From Dioszegia crocea (taxonomy: Eukaryota > Basidiomycota > Tremellomycetes > Tremellales > Bulleribasidiaceae), in NCBI GenBank assembly GCA_001600615.1, contig BCKK01000006.1, forward strand, positions 496,001 to 560,000: a DNA stretch of 64,000 nucleotides, read 5' to 3'. Below are positions 1-11,822 of the stretch, piece by piece. A program made the translations under genes and the position numbers. The notes beneath the pieces are model-generated. The model was not told where the DNA came from, did no database searches, and saw nothing but the letters and a program-made list of their open reading frames with translations. Position 1 is the first letter of the stretch. Each line of letters starts with the position of its first letter.

Positions 1-625
1 CATTTATCTCTGTACGTCTCACGCCTCGTCAGCACGACTATGCACTCACTCGAGCATCCTCCTTGCCCCGCTCACTCAACACCTCAACCTTATCCTCGAC
101 GATCGGAGTCTCCCACTCCTTCAAGAACGCCCATTCACCTTCCGGAACCTTATCCGGGCTCTCTTCCCTTATCCGCTTGATCTTCTCAATGAAGGGTCCC
201 ATTGTGTCCTCGTACTCATCGTCGTTTCCCAGAATGGACGAATGGCGGATTAGGAGGGAAACGCGGGTGAGGGAGCATGTTTCAGGGAGGGGATCGGGGA
301 GGGCGGTGGGGATGTAGAAGGGGGAGATGGCGGAGAGGTCTATGTATGTCAGTATTGTATAGCGATAGAGACCACAGTAGGGGGGAATTTTATCTCTGCT
401 GGACCATAGAGAGCTAGAATCGCATCAAGCCAAAACAGGCAACATCAACTCACGCTTCAAAGGGTCGATCTCGTTGACGATCGGTCCGACAGCAGAGAAT
501 ACTTTTTGGTTGGGTGCAGCTTCGACGACAAGCGCGGCCAACACGGCAACCAAGGCAGCCCCAGCGATCATTGCCAAGGGGAGATGGACGTAGGTTAGAT
601 TCGAGAATTCAAGCGATGTAGACAA
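1..625 (-). CDS. Histidine acid phosphatase-like membrane-anchored protein (N-terminal part, runs off window)
   Basis: Partial gene; the 3' part lies beyond position 1. The ATG is at 623-625. Exon 1 encodes a short head and one hydrophobic segment (about residues 14-38, rich in Ala/Leu/Val), read as a signal anchor. An intron (donor GTGAGT, about 342-455) joins to an exon with HLSAISPFYIP, a Cys, then SLTRVSLLIRHSS. A second intron starts near 48, leaving only a few coding bases at the edge. The order 'H-L-S-x-x-S-P-F ... C-S-L-T-x-V ... L-x-R-H' is that of fungal histidine acid phosphatases/phytases. Those enzymes hydrolyse phosphomonoesters through a catalytic His in an RHGxRxP motif. Here RH is kept, but the following residues are SSILGNDDEYE, so it belongs to a divergent branch and activity is unproven. 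The C-terminal HD motif cannot be seen. Confidence 0.6.
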
Positions 626-946
626 GCGAGAGGTCGGTCGTAAATACGGTCAGCAAGGTCCGAATGGAAATTTCGCCGATGATGTCACGCTGAACCCTGC
701 GTCGTGCCTGACAAGACCATGGTTTACTGGAATCGACCCGCATTGAGCGTCTTTATCATGAGTGGTCTCGGGGACATCGAAGACTCGGTGATCACCCAGA
801 AAAGGCACATAGAGGAGGATCAACAGAAAGCAAATGCATAGCCACAACATCCTAGACCTGCCCCTGGGGTTTCTTGCCACATCCCGCCCCAGCCGCTGTC
901 TATTCCACAACCCTTGCGCCTGCCCCTGTGCCGCGCCACCTTCCGC
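626..946. other. Intergenic region, 321 bp
   Basis: Lies between the start of the phosphatase-like gene and the stop of the SUR7-like gene, both on the minus strand, so it should hold the phosphatase promoter. An open frame here (650-910, minus) encodes a hydrophobic stretch but has no splice context or family likeness, so I do not call it. No other structure seen. Confidence 0.5.
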
Positions 947-1995
947 CTAGTATCTCGTAGTAGTGGTGGTCATATTCTGAGGAACGATCTCCCTCGTCGT
1001 CCGCTTGTAATGATAGTACCCATCGCCTGCTGGTCCCGGTAGACCTCGGGCGCCATTGCCGCCATTTGCGCGAGTGGTCCTGCCGTCCCATGCTTGGTGG
1101 GGCCAGCCTAGGAGTACGACACTGGAGGTCAGCTGAGATTGTGCGGTCAGTTGAAGGTTGGAGGATAGGTTGATAATGTCTGTAATAGGAAGGGAAAGAA
1201 AAAGAGTCCTCAGCGACGTACATGATCAGACAAAGTGTCGCAACGAGGCCCAGCCACATCTGTTCCGTCAGCACCGCACCCATTTCAGCATACTCCGTTG
1301 TAACACTGAGACTCACAGCAGCTCCGTACGCCGAGTCCACTCCACCCACCGCAAACGTCCTCCGGGCGATACTCCATCCGTAGATGCTCATCACCCAAGC
1401 CACAGTCAGAATGAGCGCCGACAGGTTGGCCGAGAACTTGAAGAACATTGAGTTGCCAACGTAGCGCAAGGCGGTGGACTCGTGGACGAATAGAAGCGGA
1501 ACGATTGCGATGAGGGTGAAGAAGATGAAGATGATCGCTGGGGGGTCAGCAACTCGTCCAGTTTCGGTATTGATCATATTTATTGACAAGGCAACGAAAG
1601 ATACTTACAAATAGGCCAGAGTACCAGAGCTCCTGTAAGCGACGCATTGACCTGAGGCGCGTATCTGGGCGCGTCAGCGGAAGACATGGAGACGAATTAA
1701 GTGAATCACTCGTACGAGACCCCATTGGGCAGACAATATCCCGGATTACACCATCCGAAAGCCCCAAAGTGGGTCGTCCCTGTCGGAATGAAGACATCCA
1801 GGAAAGCGATGCCCTGGATGAACGGCGAAGAGAAAGTTGCAAGGATTCTGCGGGTAAGTCAGCTTCGAATGGACAGACGAAAATTACCAGCAACGTTGAG
1901 TGATAAACCTACGCTAAAATGAAGGCGGCAAAACTCAGCACGAAGATGAGTATGACATGAGCGCCATAAGGGATTCGACTAGTCAGGGAGGACAT
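947..1995 (-). CDS. SUR7/PalI (Rim9)-family four-helix membrane protein
   Basis: About 250 residues in six exons, read by joining short canonical introns. It starts MSSLTSRIPYGAHVILIFVL with a first transmembrane helix. An extracytoplasmic loop follows with FGAFGWCNPGYC, the aromatic-Gly-x-Trp-Cys...Cys signature of SUR7/PalI (claudin-like) proteins. Three more hydrophobic helices follow: IIFIFFTLIAIVPLLF, LSALILTVAWVMSI and MWLGLVATLCLIM plus VVLLG. The tail is polar and Gly/Arg rich, ending NMTTTTTRY. Known members organise eisosomes (Sur7) or sense ambient pH in the Rim/Pal pathway (Rim9/PalI); the sequence does not decide between them. The stop is the complement of 947-949 and the ATG of 1993-1995. 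It is divergent from the acyltransferase at 2607. Alternative: another claudin-like fungal protein. Confidence 0.65.
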
Positions 1996-2606
1996 TGTGA
2001 GGATGGGTGAGAGTTGAGATTGAGGATTGCTAGTGCAAAGATCGTCAAGAGGATTGATGGGGAATGAGATGCGTGTTTGAGCACATATATGTGTCTGGAG
2101 CTTATCATGTCAATCTCCCATCCTTTGAGTTCCGCTTCATCTTCCACAAGCGCCTCTCATCGACCAGGCATCAGAACAAAGAGCGTCGGCACATCCCTAA
2201 CCATCCCTGCGTCGCAACGGCCCGCGGATGAGGCACAAAAGTCGCTTCTCCCATGATTGAGATATACAATAGGCGCAATTTAATGGAGCTGGATGGTCGT
2301 AGATGGGGTAAAGGGATGGGATGTGTGTAGAGGAGGAGAAGAAAGAGCTCTTCAAGCCAAGCGGATGCAAGCGGAAGCATTCCGAAACAAGCCGTAATAG
2401 TTACGGCATACACATGCCCGACCTCGGTCGAGATTTCGGTTCCGGGGGACGCTTCGCCACCCAGTCACACTCACCCAACCACGCATGCTGAATGGATCAT
2501 ACTCGTACACCGCCCTGTAAGAAGCACAAGGGTACTGTGAGTAGCACAGTGGACCACAAGCACATTCATCGTCACCTCCTCCTCACCCACCTTGTTACCT
2601 GCCAAA
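1996..2606. promoter_or_regulatory. Divergent intergenic region between SUR7-like gene and acyltransferase
   Basis: 611 bp between two outward-facing start codons, so it should carry both promoters. I see no clear TATA box and no repeat. Open frames in it lack splice sites or family similarity. Confidence 0.45.
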
Positions 2607-4241
2607 ATGAGCTCGAGCAGGCCCCATGTCGACCCCGAGAAGCTCTACTCAATCCCCATAACGGACCGACCGTCTCATGGACCGCTCTTCTCCAAGATCT
2701 TCTTTCCCCTCTTTTTCGACTTGGGTATCATAGGCATAAACCTCACGCAGTTTTGTGCTCTGCCGTTGCTTTTGATACCTTTCGTTGGAAGGGGCATGTT
2801 TGAGGCTGTGATCGATTGGACTAAAGATAGCTTCGGTCGACTATGTGAGCTCAACTTCAGGATTAATGAATGCTCAAGGGCTGACAGTTAGTGATCCTTA
2901 TCACTGTCCTATTTGCGCCTACTTCTCTGCATATCACAACCAACTCGCCCGTCCTGGCGAATATGGTGGAGCGCGACAGCCAAGGTCGAATGACGAGCAT
3001 CAATTTGCCAGACCGGCTCGTGATCATGTCGAACCACCAGGCGTATACCGATTGGATGTATATGTGGATCTTGGCGTGCTACTCGGGTCATGCCGAGGGT
3101 CTGACTATTCTGCTCAAGTGGAGTTTGAGGCATGTACCTGTGGTGGGCTGGGGGATGGTGAGTCTGATGTTTGCTCAGCTGAGACGTGCGCAGTGGCCGC
3201 TTTCGATGCTCTAAGCTGATGCCTCGTAGCGCTTCTTCCGATTTATCTTCCTACGCCGTTCTTGGGCTGCCGACCGGGACAATCTTACCAAAGCCATCAC
3301 GCGACTAGGCAAGAATGCGCAATCTTCGGATGAAGCGGCGCGTCGGAAGAGACCTTCGCCCAGTAACCAATCTGGAGGTGAAAACAAGTCGCTTCTCTCC
3401 AAAACGCCCAAAACTGGCCGGTCATCTTTGTGGTTGCTCATTTTCCCCGAAGGAACAATTACGAGTGACGAGGAACGAGCAAAGAGTGTGAGATATGCAA
3501 ACAAGGAGGGAATTGTGAGTCTGATTCTTTGAACTGCCTTCAGCGATAGCTGTATCCTTTTCCTCTTCGTCTTCCTGTTTGGGATAATCAGCTGAACACG
3601 ATAGGACGACCTCACCGCTACCCTTCACCCCCGTTCTACAGGTCTACTATTCTGCCTGAGGACACTACTGCCCCAAGTCCCAGATCTGCAGCTGCTAGAC
3701 GTCACGATCGGCTATCCTGGCGTACCCCTTGGCAAATATCCGCAGGACTAGTAAGCTTTGCCAATCGTCATTTCACTTTCGCCTGTACTGATATATATAG
3801 CTATGGCATGGTTTCGGTCTTCTTCAGATCCGTCCCGCCACCGCGCGTGCACATTCACCTTCGCCTCCACTCTGATCTATCAGCCATCCCATCGCTCATG
3901 ACGCCTACCTCCTTCCAGTCGTCGGAGAAGCGTGGCGAGGAGTCCGAGCAGGGCATCGCGACGCCTGAAGAAGCGAGGGCGTTTGAATTGTGGCTCAGAG
4001 GTGTGTGGAAGGAGAAAGACGAGCGATTGAAGCATTTTGCAAAAGAGCAGAAGTTTGAAGGTGAGGCGGAGGTGGTCAGAGTTGTACAGACGTGAGTAAT
4101 CGTGGCCGATCATGCTACAAGAGTGAGCTGACCAGGGTTAGACGGTGGTATCATTGGGCCAGCGCGCTCGGGGCGGGAGGNGTAGGAGGGGNCATAGTCG
4201 CCGGTAGGGCTTTAGCTGGGATGGTCGGCTACCGTCCGTGA
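2607..4241 (+). CDS. Lysophospholipid acyltransferase (LPLAT, LCLAT1/Cst26-type)
   Basis: Five or six exons, about 420 residues. The ATG at 2607 begins MSSSRPHVDPEKLYS; the open frame before it has no ATG. Two hydrophobic segments come first (LGIIGINLTQFCALPLLLIPF and LILITVLFAPTSLHI). Then comes the catalytic block NHQAYTD, matching the NHx4D motif of glycerolipid acyltransferases, and later FPEGTITSDE, the EGT substrate-binding motif. Intron 1 uses acceptor CAGTTAG so that L-L-I-L stays in frame. Other introns lie near 3158-3230, 3512-3604, 3750-3801 and 4092-4137. The last exon ends in a Gly/Ala-rich hydrophobic tail and TGA at 4239-4241. The family moves acyl chains from acyl-CoA to lysophospholipids at the ER; Cst26/LCLAT1 members remodel phosphatidylinositol or cardiolipin. 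Two N bases (4181, 4192) fall in the last exon. Confidence 0.8.
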
Positions 4242-4871
4242 TGTCTCGGGCTTGCAACCCTGCGCATCGCGTCTTGGATACCAATCGTGTGAATCTTGGG
4301 TCGATTGGACGAGTTGGGTGTTTGGCCAGCGCAGCCCACAACTCGCTCGAGACCAGTAGACATGTAGTATAGTGTTGAATAGTTGTACCAGTGACTTGTC
4401 GAAATCAATGTATATGCCTATCTGTCGCTTCAGTGCTGGAGCCGCTCGCTCAAAATGTTCACTGAGTATACATGCATCTCGGAATTTCTTGATTTGTACA
4501 TAGTTGGGGTCAAGCGCTATTTCTACAAGAAGCCAGTACAAGCACATTCTTCGGATCCATTTACAGTTTGTGTGTTATTGCTCGGCCATGCTGACGGTCT
4601 GATGCCAAGGCTGGGCATGGAAAGCAAGTGACGATGGGTTTGTAGGCGGAATGGGAGAAAGAGGAATACGGGTGCACGGAGTGTAGAGTAGTGGATGTGG
4701 CTTAATCGATTTCAAAGTCGTCGTCACACTCAGAATGATGCGATATCGGTACAGCGCCATTGCTTGAGAATTGAGAGACAGGGCGTATTCAAGCAAGTTT
4801 CGACTGTCCTTGATGATCAGCTCGTCATTAGAGTCTAAGCCCCTCGACTCACCGATGTCGGCCCTATTAAC
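4242..4871. other. Convergent intergenic region
   Basis: 630 bp between the stops of the acyltransferase (+) and the CBS-domain gene (-). Expected to contain both 3' untranslated regions. Open frames of 67-111 codons here are unsupported. No repeat or RNA gene seen. Confidence 0.5.
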
Positions 4872-7376
4872 CTAGGACTTGTCGACCCTGCCAGCCCATC
4901 TCCACCTCTCAAATCCGCCCTCTTTACCCTTCTCTGCAGCATCCTTATCCACACGCGACCCCACACCCTCCAGGACAGGCGAGACGAAGCTGCTCTGCCT
5001 CCTGCGCCTCAATGCCGCCGGGTCCAAGCCCCATCCCCCAACTTCTCCACCGGCAGGAATCATAATTGATCCCCTCAACCTGTCCCTCTCCCGCCTCTTC
5101 CTCGTTCCCGCTGGATCCTCCATCTCTGAGCCTGGCCCAGCGGCTTCGATCCGATGTACGCCAGCTGGAGGGGTCAATTTGTCGTGGTATGCCCTAGCGA
5201 GACACGAGAGGATGTCGAGAGTGGATACGACGTAGTGTGTCGATAGTTGGGTCGGAGGGGGAATGGGGAGTGTTGAAAAGCCCTGAGAAACTCGGGCGTC
5301 GGAGAGGTTCAGAGATGATAGTGAAGGGGATGATGGAGGTGAGGATTGAGACATTGTCAAGGATGGTGCAGGTGATAAAGGGGGTGAAGAGCTGATGGCG
5401 CCTCCGGGCAGAGTGTCGGCTGTAGAGGGGGGTCGGAGGAAGACGCGGGAGGAAGATGTGGCGAGGATGAGATGAGCGGCATGAAGGATTGTCGAATTGT
5501 AAGGGACGGTATGAACTGATTGGTTAGGCAATGCAAGCTGGACATCAGGTGAATAGACTTACCTGGGACACGCTCCTCCCCTCTGTCCCTGCCTGCCTCT
5601 TCGACGTATTGAACATTCTTCACCATTTCCTCTAGGCCCATACCCAAGACCTGCTTGCCTTCACTGGGCACAACGACCCTCGTACACTCCTTTACGGTGA
5701 CGACAGATGTCAATCCACCCATCCCCAGCTGATCGAACGGCGAGGCCAGCATCTCCGCCGAGGGCGATACCAAGGGTGAGGTCGTCATTCCCGCCTGGCC
5801 CACTCGATCTACTCGATCTCCAGAGCTAGACGACCGGAACATCAACGCCCCGCTGGATGAACCTGACGAGCCAGACGATTGACGACGAGCACTTTCTCGA
5901 CCCCGCCCACTTCCTGCGCCAGAGAGAACGCCCAATGCAGATAGACCGTTGATTGACATGATCTGCATTGCATCGAGAACCGAGGCTGTTCCCGGAAGTG
6001 AGATCAGTGGATGAAGAGGGAATGAGGCCTGTGAGGAGGTGACGGCCAAGGTGAAGATGGTAGGTTGACCGGAGACCGGAAGAGAGACAAGATGCTCAAT
6101 GACCGCTAGGTCTGTGACGATCTTGGGTGGCTCGGATGGGGTAGAGGTAAGTGCAATCTTGTGCAGCCCGGATGCGAAGAGCGGGAGGAGAGTTCGTAAG
6201 GGCGTGGTGGACGGGAAGGCATGGTACGGGTCTTTCCCAGAAATATCTGTCGTCAGCCCAGCGCTAGATCAGGGACCTACCGCACACACTGCCAATGGGA
6301 ACTTTTTCAAACTTCCTCAAGCGCGCGACGATAGCTTTGGAACGTTCGTCTAGGATGTCGGCGGATTCAGGTACGGCGTCATCCACTATGGCGCTCTCTG
6401 AAGCGTAGTCGCGTGAAGCTCGCTTGAGCGATGCGTGGCGCGAAGGCGAAGGCGAAGCGGACGTAGCGTGTAACACGAGGAGGAGGAAGGTATTGAGGTC
6501 GGCGTACTGTATCGTCAGCCAGAGAGCGTCAAAGTGCGAGACGGCATACGTCAAAGAAGGAATAGCCTGAGCGCTTCTGTACCAGGAGGCACTGGTAATT
6601 ACTCTGAATCATGATCTGAATAGTCAGCAAGGGTATGCAGGAAACGTCTTTGCACTCACTTCAACAGCCTCTTCCATGCCCATATCTTCATTGACGACCT
6701 TGACGACATCACACCGAGCTCTCGCTCCCTCCAAGATATCCTTGCCCGTAATCTCCAACCACTCCCCTTCGTCCTCGCCAAGATTGAGCAGACTCTCTTT
6801 GGTCGAGCTCCGCCTCAGATCCGACTTCAACCCATCAATCACGACCGACCGCCTCCTATCCGATTTCGCGCGCTTCAACCCGTCATCAGCAGCATTGAAG
6901 CTGACACCTGTCCCCGTCCCAGCACTACTGGGTGCAAACAGACTAGCGAGGGAGGTACTGGAAGACGCGCCGCGGTGGTGAGATCCTTGTGCGCTCTGGC
7001 GACGGGGGGCAGTCATGCTAGCTAGAGCAGAAGTCAAGACGGGAGATGTAGAAGGGAGGAAAGGACCAGGGCTGATCGAGCGTGGGATAAAGCTCATGCC
7101 GTCCGGCAAGGCCGATAGTGAGTTATGGGGTGAGTGACGAGGGTGTGTATGGATAGACAAGCTGCCGTGTCGCTGTGGGACGGGTACAGGGACCGAGCGT
7201 GGGGAGGTCGAAATGATGGATGGGGACATGGGGATTGAGGGGCGTCCGGCGCGAGTCGGAGGCGAGGCGGGAATAGCAAAGGGACGAGAGGACGTGGATG
7301 TGTGTGTGTAATCTTCCGAGCCCCGGCTCGCCCGAGGGCGGGGTACAGTTGATGCAGTCGGGCGAGTTTCGCTCAT
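4872..7376 (-). CDS. CBS-domain protein, Sds23/AMPK-gamma-like
   Basis: About 750 residues. The ATG is the complement of 7374-7376. The first about 190 residues are Ser/Pro/Arg rich and probably disordered. A CBS-type region follows: ITGKDILEGARARCDVVKVV, EEAVEIMIQSNYQCLLVQ and SGYSFFDYADLNTFLLLVLHA. The last has the typical 'G-x-x-D-x-x-D-L/N' end of a CBS module. A second pair is suggested by KDPYHAFPSTTPLRTLLPLF, HPLISLPGTASVLDAMQIMSINGLSALGVL and a later V-x-Y-x-S-T-I-L-H-A-A block. Introns of about 45-60 nt interrupt the CBS region (for example within FFD|YADL). The stop is the complement of 4872-4874. CBS pairs usually bind adenine nucleotides; Sds23-type proteins regulate phosphatases and stress growth in yeasts. 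The CBS fold is fairly sure; Sds23 orthology is a guess. Long Ser-rich linkers separate the modules. Confidence 0.6.
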
Positions 7377-8115
7377 ATTGCACTAGTCTACAGATGATGG
7401 GGTGAGTCTGATCCATCAGCTGTGCTCATAAGATGGCCAGGAATGCTCCAGTGGCGGTCTACCAGCCTGTAACGGAGAATCCCCATACCTTGTTCAGGTA
7501 ACGAGCAGGCGGGCACCCTAGGTGAAATGATACCCTCCTTTCTTCGTGTGCCTCACTTCAAAAGTATGGGCAGGAAAGCCTTGGAGCCTGAGCTTGGACC
7601 CAGGTGATAAAGGGACAGCTGACTCGTGCCGTTCCTGATAGATAGGGAGGGTCTGTGTGCGATGCTCAAGAACGTTCTGGAGGAGGGTCAGCTCCTGGTC
7701 TCCACGGTGCTTGGAGATGCTGTCTTCGAGTGATAAGGGGTTATGGGATGTAAGCGAGCGGTGTATGCTTCAGTATGATGGTGTGCTGAGTCCTCATATG
7801 GCGCTAGTAGCAATGGCCTGGCCCAAGTTGTTAGGACAGGCGAAGAGATAGCGGCGGCATGGTCAGCTGTGGGGCAGTGGAGTTACGTCACAACTCTGGC
7901 TTATCCCCGCATTGGGGCCCCAACCTAATCTGGCCTGCCCTGCTCAAGCGCTCAAGCGCTCAAGCGATATGCCGATAAACCACAGTATCCGACCAGAGCA
8001 CTGCATTATAAACATGATCCCAGTCATCGCTACGGCTACAAATTATGCTACGAAACTTATGATGCAGACTGTACTGTAAACTTATCTTTCCAAGGGCCAG
8101 CCATGCCAGCATCGC
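7377..8115. other. Intergenic region with a small direct repeat
   Basis: 739 bp upstream of the CBS-domain gene and downstream of the next minus-strand gene. It should hold the CBS-gene promoter. The only structure I see is a triple 8-bp repeat at 7943-7966 (separate entry). Confidence 0.45.
7943..7966. repeat. Three tandem copies of the 8-mer CTCAAGCG
   Basis: CTCAAGCG is repeated exactly three times with no spacer. The site is 567-590 bp upstream of the CBS-gene start codon. It could be slippage or a cluster of factor-binding sites; nothing shows function. Confidence 0.85.
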
Positions 8116-10771
8116 CTATTCCCCCTTCCCTGCCTTTCTCCTTATAGACATGAGAGCCTCATCACTCCATCCTAAATCCTCCTTCCGCGACTCAACCCGC
8201 TTGGGACATCTGATAGGCGCCACCGCAATGCCAACACCCACACCCGCCCCGGGACTGTCCTTCCGACAAGTGAAGGACTGCGTCGCAGCACTGACGGACC
8301 GTTGAGGCAGAGCGGCCCTGATGGGCTTCTCGGTGGGTCGGAATGTCACCCGATTAGACATTGATACTGCCCTGTTCAGGGGCTCGGCGCCATTTCCTGA
8401 GGAAACGGGGCGAGATGAAGGTGTCGACGGAGTAGGGCAAAGAGATGTGTTTGTATTTGACGAATGCGTCGTTTCTCTCGACATGGTAGGAGCGGGTGAC
8501 ATGGTGGATGATGATGGAGATCCCGCTGTCGCAGCTGATAACGTCTGCTCGAGGCGGGATGCCAGCCCGTTGCCAGTATCGGTGTGCTTTGCAAAGCTGC
8601 ACGCGGCTATAGGCGTATCATCGAGTGCTGGTGGCACGGTCGCTTGGATTGGGATAGGCGCAGTGTACGAGACATCCCTTGATCGGCCATCTGCACTACC
8701 GGCACCGCTGCTTGCGGCATCCCCACTTGCTCGCCTGATCTCAGGTGCCAGAGCGGGTCGGCCAAACCCAGATAACTCGCTTGCGCGACGTATCCAATGT
8801 CTGACCCCGCCCACAGGTCCCTCCAACGACACCTCGCGAGCCATCGACGCGGATACTGACTGATCGTCATCCGCGGAGAGAGTATCGTCGAAGACTGCCG
8901 ACGAATCGAGTGGCACAGGAAATTTCCGGCTTTGGAGATGTGGATGTGGTTCGAATGGTCGAACAGCACGAGATGGGACTCGAGCGTTCGGACCATAGAA
9001 TACCGAATCATCACTCCGCCATCCACCTTTAGGGACAGATGGTGTCTTCTTCTCCTCGTCTTCATCTTGACCCTCTTCCTCCTCTCCCTCTCCGTCCTTC
9101 TCTTCCTCTTCCTCATCATCCTCATCCTCGTCCTCGTCATCCGAATCTGCCATGAAAACCCTGGGCGGCATAGGGCTACCCACGATCCTCTGCTTGCTCG
9201 GTCCCGCAACACTCAATGCCTCCGGGCGCTTCATGAATCGCGCACTGGGGCTTGATATCGCAGGAGGAGCTTGCTCGACCTTGCTCCCAGACCTCGAGCG
9301 GCTACTGGGAGGAGGGGAGCAATGACGGGTACAACCCTTCTTCTCTGGTTGCGCCACAGATAGTATAGGATCGGCGACGCGCACATGTCCCCTTCCTCTC
9401 CGATTTGGAGGTGGGAAGAAAGCAGGGGCGGGCGGAGGGGTAGTAGCGGGTGACACATCTTCTCGACTGGGCCGACGCCCTCTGGAGTAATTTGTAGGTC
9501 GAGCAAAGGCGAATTTCCGCTTGACGAGATCTCCAGGCAGTTCAAATGCCGTCGTCTCCTCCTCGTCCGAAAACATGCCGTCTTCTTCATCCTCTTGATA
9601 TCCCAGATCATCCTCATCCGTCTCTTCATCGATTGGAGATTGGAGATCTTCACTTCTCCGGCCCGAGCTAGATGTCGAGCGGGAGTTGTACCCGGGCATC
9701 CGAGGTAATTCCTCCAGAGGCGTATCCTCGTCTTCCTCCTCTTCCTCCTCGTCCTCATCATCACTAGCCTGCTCATCCAGGCTTTCCTGGACTTTCCGCT
9801 CTTTCGCGAATGGACTGCTGGGACGGCGGCTGGAGTTGGTCGATGAGTGATGCCGAGCAGGCGCATCTCCCGCTTCCGACGCGGAGGTGGAGCCGTGTGA
9901 GGGAGGATGGGCAACGGCGAATTGTAAGCGGGGACGAGGTCCAATGGAAGATCCCGCAGATGGTACGCGGGCAAGATGTGCTAAAGGGGGCTAATTCGAT
10001 CAACTGACTGCTCAAGTGAAAAATGACCAGTCAACTCACAGTCACCTTTTCGACCTTATCTGCCCATCCGATTCTCTCCCGCCTTTCCTCAACCTTCTCC
10101 AATCTCTTCACCAACCCGTCAAGCCCTCCAGGTCCCTCTTGCGGCAGCCCGATTTTTGGCCCCGGTGTGAACCCCAAGCCCAATCCCGCCGCCTGTGCTG
10201 CCACCCCTTGCTCATCTCCAGTTCCCACACTTTCCCTCCGTAGGATAGAGCTCGGCGGTACCGTCTCCGCTGGTCTGACAGCCGGGGCCTGCTGAGTATT
10301 TTGCAGAATCCCATGTGGCTCCCGTGCTGCAGGCGACGACAGGGCGGTCGAAGGGTTCGACGAGCCCGAAACAATCGCATTCGCGAGGACAGACGCCTTC
10401 ACAGGCTCTATCCGTGGTTTGTGGGATTTGGGGCCGGTATGATCCGGGGAGGATAGAACAGCCGTTAACAGACTGAGATGATGCGGTTTGGTGGGTGAAT
10501 GACCACCTGGAGTGTAAACTTCGGACGAGTGTCCATCGCTAGCCTCGCTCTCTGTGAAGGGGAAATAAGGCTGGATGGCTGTGGATTTATGGTGGGATTT
10601 GCGGGCTGGTATGGGCTGCTTGGCGAAAATGAGGGTGTCGAGACTTGGACCGAGGGTAGAATCGGGAGTGAGGAGACGTGGAGAGAGATGGGCGTGAGAA
10701 GATGTCGGAGAGGGTGGGGCCGGATGGGAAGGGGGGAGAACCGTTTCTTTCGTAACTGGTGATGTTGACAT
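8116..10771 (-). CDS. Serine/proline-rich protein of unknown function with acidic stretches
   Basis: Not recognised. Two coding exons, about 870 residues. The ATG (complement of 10769-10771) starts MSTSPVTKETVLPPSHPAPP. Exon 1 encodes about 247 residues ending GWADKVEKVT at donor GTGAGT. One intron (about 9985-10031) leads to PPLAHLARVPS and a long exon to the stop at 8116-8118. Exon 2 is low complexity, with an acidic run after QASDDEDEEEEEEDED, a second Asp/Glu run near 'DEDEDDEEEEEK', and many Ser/Pro/Arg patches. No membrane helix or catalytic motif is visible. Acidic and basic clusters suggest a nuclear or scaffold protein, but this is inference. Upstream reading frames exist but need a forced splice, so I begin at the first ATG that fits. 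Confidence 0.55.
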
Positions 10772-11822
10772 GATGTGGACGTGCGGTATGGTGCAAGTGG
10801 CAATGGATGACAAAGACGGTTGGGCTGACTTGTGAAGTGCTCTAAAGGGGTAAGTTCAGTCATATACATTGTAGAACAAGAGTTCATACGTACCTTGACG
10901 ACAAGGTCCAAAGGCCCTATCATATAAGATGGCCCGAATCTGTTGACATGGTGGTAATACCGCAAGTGGGGATGTAAGTCTTGATCGTTGACCTTTACTC
11001 TCGCCGCCGCCACCCGCGGGATACGAGGACCCCCTCTAGCTCTTCCCTCACTCTGACTCTCTCGCCTCGGCCTCCTTGTGTGTGTATGCGATACTTGGCG
11101 TGGACGCAGAGGAACACCGCTATCGGAGCGTGATGGAGGGACAGGGAAGGCGGGCGAAGCTAGCGGGCCGTTTCAAGTTTAGAGCTCGTGACCCTTGTTG
11201 TTGGATTAAAAGAGGACGGGACAATGTATGATGTTGAAGAGTGTTCCTTCTTACTTCTATCGTTGGAGTCGCTGTCGATGGGGGTTGGCGGCAGAAGCTA
11301 CGAGGGCTGTACCTTGGGACCTAGACCATTCAAGGGAGTATCTTCTGGGGCAGTTTCGAGGTACGCGAAGGTGACCCTCTGGGCGAATCGGATCCGCCCG
11401 AAACGAGCAAAAACAAGCTCTCGGCGTTCTCGGCACGTGGCACAGCCACACAATCTGCGTCATCTCCTTCTTGCCCCCTGCCCCCACTCGGCCAATGGTC
11501 GGCTCCATCTCCGAGACACCCCAGAATAAGAGTGGCGAATTCGGGGGGTGTTGCTCCGTGTGCCTGGCCAGGACCTGGGAGTTGCCACCGAGATGCAGTC
11601 TAGACACACTACTTTATCCCGGCGCCAAAATCCAGATGTTACCAGCATGGTCATTCGCTGGCTGTCGTGGTACTGCTGCTCACGCGACTGAAAAAGTGCT
11701 AACGGCGCAATGCATCTTCTTCTGGGCTCAAGCGTAGGACCGTGCATTCTAGCATCGCAGATGCCTTCGACCGCAACTCCTTGGATATCATCGGCCCTTC
11801 TATGGTGCACCGGGCACGCTCG
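10772..11822. other. Intergenic region, 1.05 kb
   Basis: Between the start of the Ser-rich unknown gene and the stop of the DUF6534 gene, both minus strand. It is a large 5' flank and may contain 5' UTR exons: a minus-strand stretch around 10895-11010 encodes RYYHHVNRFGPSYMIGPLDL in an open frame flanked by a donor-like GTACGT. I could not join this to a start codon. Confidence 0.4.

Noticed and set aside
650..910. Hydrophobic 86-codon open frame (minus)
   Set aside because: Lies in the short gap between two real genes, has no splice context and no family likeness.
8932..9255. Leu-rich plus-strand frame resembling membrane helices
   Set aside because: It is antisense to the Asp/Glu tract of the gene at 8116-10771; GAN/GAR codons read backwards give Leu/Ile/Val.
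10895..11160. Possible 5' coding exon (RYYHHVNRFGPSYMIG) for the gene at 8116-10771
   Set aside because: No ATG, and in-frame joining needs a non-obvious donor and acceptor; kept as possible 5' UTR.
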